A program made the translations under genes and the position numbers. The notes beneath the pieces are model-generated. The model was not told where the DNA came from, searched no databases, and saw only the letters and a list, made by a program, of their open reading frames with translations. This document shows, one piece after another, positions 41,021 through 42,669 of a stretch of 42,669 bases of DNA. Numbering within the stretch: the stretch's first letter is position 1; each line of letters opens with the position of its first letter. The stretch comes from Acidobacteriota bacterium (GTDB lineage: Bacteria; Acidobacteriota; UBA6911; JACOSC01), in assembly GCA_016179055.1 (NCBI GenBank), contig JACOSC010000255.1, positions 1 through 42,669 of the forward strand. Direction: 5' to 3'.

Positions 41021-41526
41021 TATGTATGATCCCTTTCGCCGAGCCCTACATGGACGATCGCCCTGTGAAACGACGCCACATAGCCCCGCATCGAGAGATC
41101 CACCAACTCATGGAGTATCTTCATCGCCTCGTCTCGCTGACCCGATATCGCATAGGCGTGGCCAAGCTCCGCTTTCAGAAGCGGGGAACCTCCTAAGGCG
41201 ATCGCCTGATGAAAGGCCGCGATGGCTTGATCGTACAGCCGCTTTTCCACAGAGGCCTTCCCGATAACTCGGTGCGCGAGGATATAATTCGGATCCATTT
41301 CGAGCGTCTTGCGCGCTTCCGCAATCGCCTGGTCATACCGACGCGCGAAGTACAGAATCAGGGCCACGCTGGCGTTTACCTGGAGGCTTACCGGATCCAA
41401 CGCCTGGGCCCGCTGGATCTCGCGGATGGCTTCATCAAACCGTCCCGGCCGCGTTAAACTGTTCGCGTAGGCTTGGTGTCCTCTCGCTTCGTCCGGCTCG
41501 AGCGCGCTGGCGCGCTGGAATGCCCG
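41020..41526 (-). pseudogene. TPR protein fragment
   Basis: A 169-codon frame without a start, beginning at the IS91-like boundary (AFQRASALEPDEARGHQAYA). It contains four to five TPRs: FDEAIREIQRAQALDPVSLQ, YDQAIAEARKTLEMDPNYIL, YDQAIAAFHQAIALGGSPLL, RDEAMKILHELVDLSM. The 5' part is missing. It ends in TAA at 41022-41020 where the HIT fragment begins. Confidence 0.75.
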
Positions 41527-41765
41527 CTAAATGCGGGCTAGGCGCTGCCGGCGGCCAGGGGCAGATTCCAAATGGCGCCGGCGGAAGCCATCGGCTGGCC
41601 GCGCCGTTAAAGGCAGAGGGAAAACCCGGTCAGCCCTGTGGTGGTCGCTCCGGGTGTCTACACGTTCGCCTTCCAGGTGGGCTTTGCCCCTTTTTCCCCT
41701 TCTCGCTTGCGGATAGACCCCCCTTCGTTTTCGCAAAAAATCGCCTCCCGCCGTTATTTATCAAT
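41527..41765. other. Left flank of the IS91-like element
   Basis: A GC-rich, non-coding stretch between the end of the TPR similarity and the start of the transposase. It probably holds the left end of the element; no terminal repeats are expected for IS91 types and none was seen. Confidence 0.4.
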
Positions 41766-42587
41766 GTGGGAGACCATCCGTCCGCCGTTTACCATCCGAG
41801 AAATCCCCGCGACTCCGCCCTGTACGCGCGGATCGAAGACCACTGGGAGGATTTCCTCCCCACCCCAGAGGTAGACACGCAAAAAATGATGGAGCTGTTT
41901 CGCCACCAGGTCTTTAAAATGTTGCTGGCGGAAGAAAAGATCACCGCAACGCAGGTCGAGAAGTTGCTCGCCTGGAAGCATAGCGGATTTTCCGTCTATC
42001 GCGGAGAGAAAGTAGACCCGGAGGATAAGAAGGGCCGCGAACACCTGGCCAGCACCATCCTGCACCCGCCGATGTCGCAAGAAAAAATGACTTACGATCC
42101 CGAGACGAGGACGGTACACTACCGCACCAAAAAGCAGAAAGGCCCGGAAGTGATTCAGACCTTTTCCGCCCTGGACTGGCTGGCGCGGCTGAGCACGCAC
42201 ATTCCCGATAAATGGGAACCAATGGTGCGCTATGATGGGTGGTATTCCAATCGCCCACGCGGGGAGCGAAAGAAAGCGCAGAGAAGCCCTGACGAAGGCG
42301 TGCCGGTTCGCCCAGCGCAGGCCGAGTCCGACTTCAGAAAAGAGGTCCGACAAGACTGGGCTCGCCGGATTAAAAAAGTCTACGAAGTGGATCCGCTCGT
42401 CTGCCCGAACGGCTCGGGTCGCCTGCGGATTATATCCTTTATCGAAGAGCCGGCCGTGATCGAGCGCATTCTCCGGCATCTGGGTCTGTGGCCGGCGCCG
42501 GCCCGCGCGCCCCGGGCGCCGCCGCCGGCGCCCACCGAGATCACCTTGGATTACAGCGACCCGGACCCACCCGCCTCGTACGACTAG
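41766..42587 (+). pseudogene. Internally deleted IS91-family transposase
   Basis: Starting at GTG 41766, the frame gives the typical N-terminus (SAVYHPRNPRDSALYARIED, HWEDF) and then jumps to the C-terminal region: ELFRHQVFKMLLAEEKITAT, AWKHSGFSVYRGEKVDPEDK, KMTYDPETRTVHYR, DWLARLSTHIPDKWEPMVRY, ARRIKKVYEVDPLVCPNGSG. The Zn-ribbon, HUH and first catalytic block in between are missing (full-length members have roughly 350-450 residues; here 273). The usual CPKCGG ribbon near the end reads CPNGSG, losing a Cys. The protein should be inactive. Confidence 0.8.
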
Positions 42588-42669
42588 CCCCGCGTCGTCC
42601 CGCCGGGAACGCCGCCGGCGCGGCGCGGCTACCGGTCTGTCTACCGCTCAGGAAAAAAGCCCCCGCCCG

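Overview
The window looks like a chromosomal segment of an uncultured Gram-negative bacterium, most probably Acidobacteriota. The clues are a TonB-dependent receptor with an N-terminal carboxypeptidase-regulatory domain (22107-25361), a second broken receptor of the same type, large secreted Ig/PPC-type proteins, and a DUF177-rpmF-plsX-fabD-fabG-acpP-fabF operon. The phylum is an inference from protein style, not a proof.

Layout. (1) 107-4178, minus strand: an integron-type array of six small cassettes separated by five recognisable attC sites (LolA-like protein; VapB/VapC-like; pRiA4b ORF-3-like; DUF4160(broken)/DUF2442; HicA/HicB; small membrane protein). It is headed by an attI-like site and an outward promoter, with no integrase gene. 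(2) 4473-10163, minus: the fatty-acid/phospholipid operon behind a near-consensus promoter. (3) 10325-11759, minus: a RsbU/SpoIIE-type phosphatase and a membrane protein. (4) 11955-15407, minus: a second integron. It has the decayed 3' end of an integron integrase (catalytic Tyr replaced by Phe), a promoter, an attI-like site, a trypsin-like cassette and a two-gene Bpu10I-type restriction-modification cassette. The integrase remnant reads in the same direction as the cassettes ('reverse' integron layout).

(5) 15753-25361: two divergent secreted-protein genes, one with PPC and Ig-like domains and one with a candidate BPI/TULIP-like lipid-binding fold, followed by the TonB-dependent receptor. 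(6) 25623-27255: small defence/toxin-antitoxin debris, namely a nucleotidyltransferase plus 54-aa partner between two degenerate type IIG enzyme tails, and HicB-type genes. (7) 27705-29864: a surface protein ending in a phosphodiester glycosidase domain. (8) 29932-32527, minus: a zinc metallopeptidase, an unknown gene and galE, behind a promoter whose start region is a 39-bp palindrome. (9) 32815-35273: tRNA-Lys, tRNA-Glu, and a tyrosine integrase with two excisionase-like genes, i.e. an integrative element at tRNA-Glu. (10) 35918-42587: a truncated, frameshifted receptor pseudogene, a Uma2-type nuclease, a frameshifted O-antigen ligase/TPR gene, then a mosaic of truncated genes (FG-GAP, HIT, TPR) ending at a defective IS91-family element.

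The fatty-acid operon and phosphatase module are housekeeping. They lie between two integron arrays of the same orientation, both apparently without a working integrase here. The array cassettes are typical stabilisation and defence cargo, and four of them take their TAA stop codon from the attC core itself.
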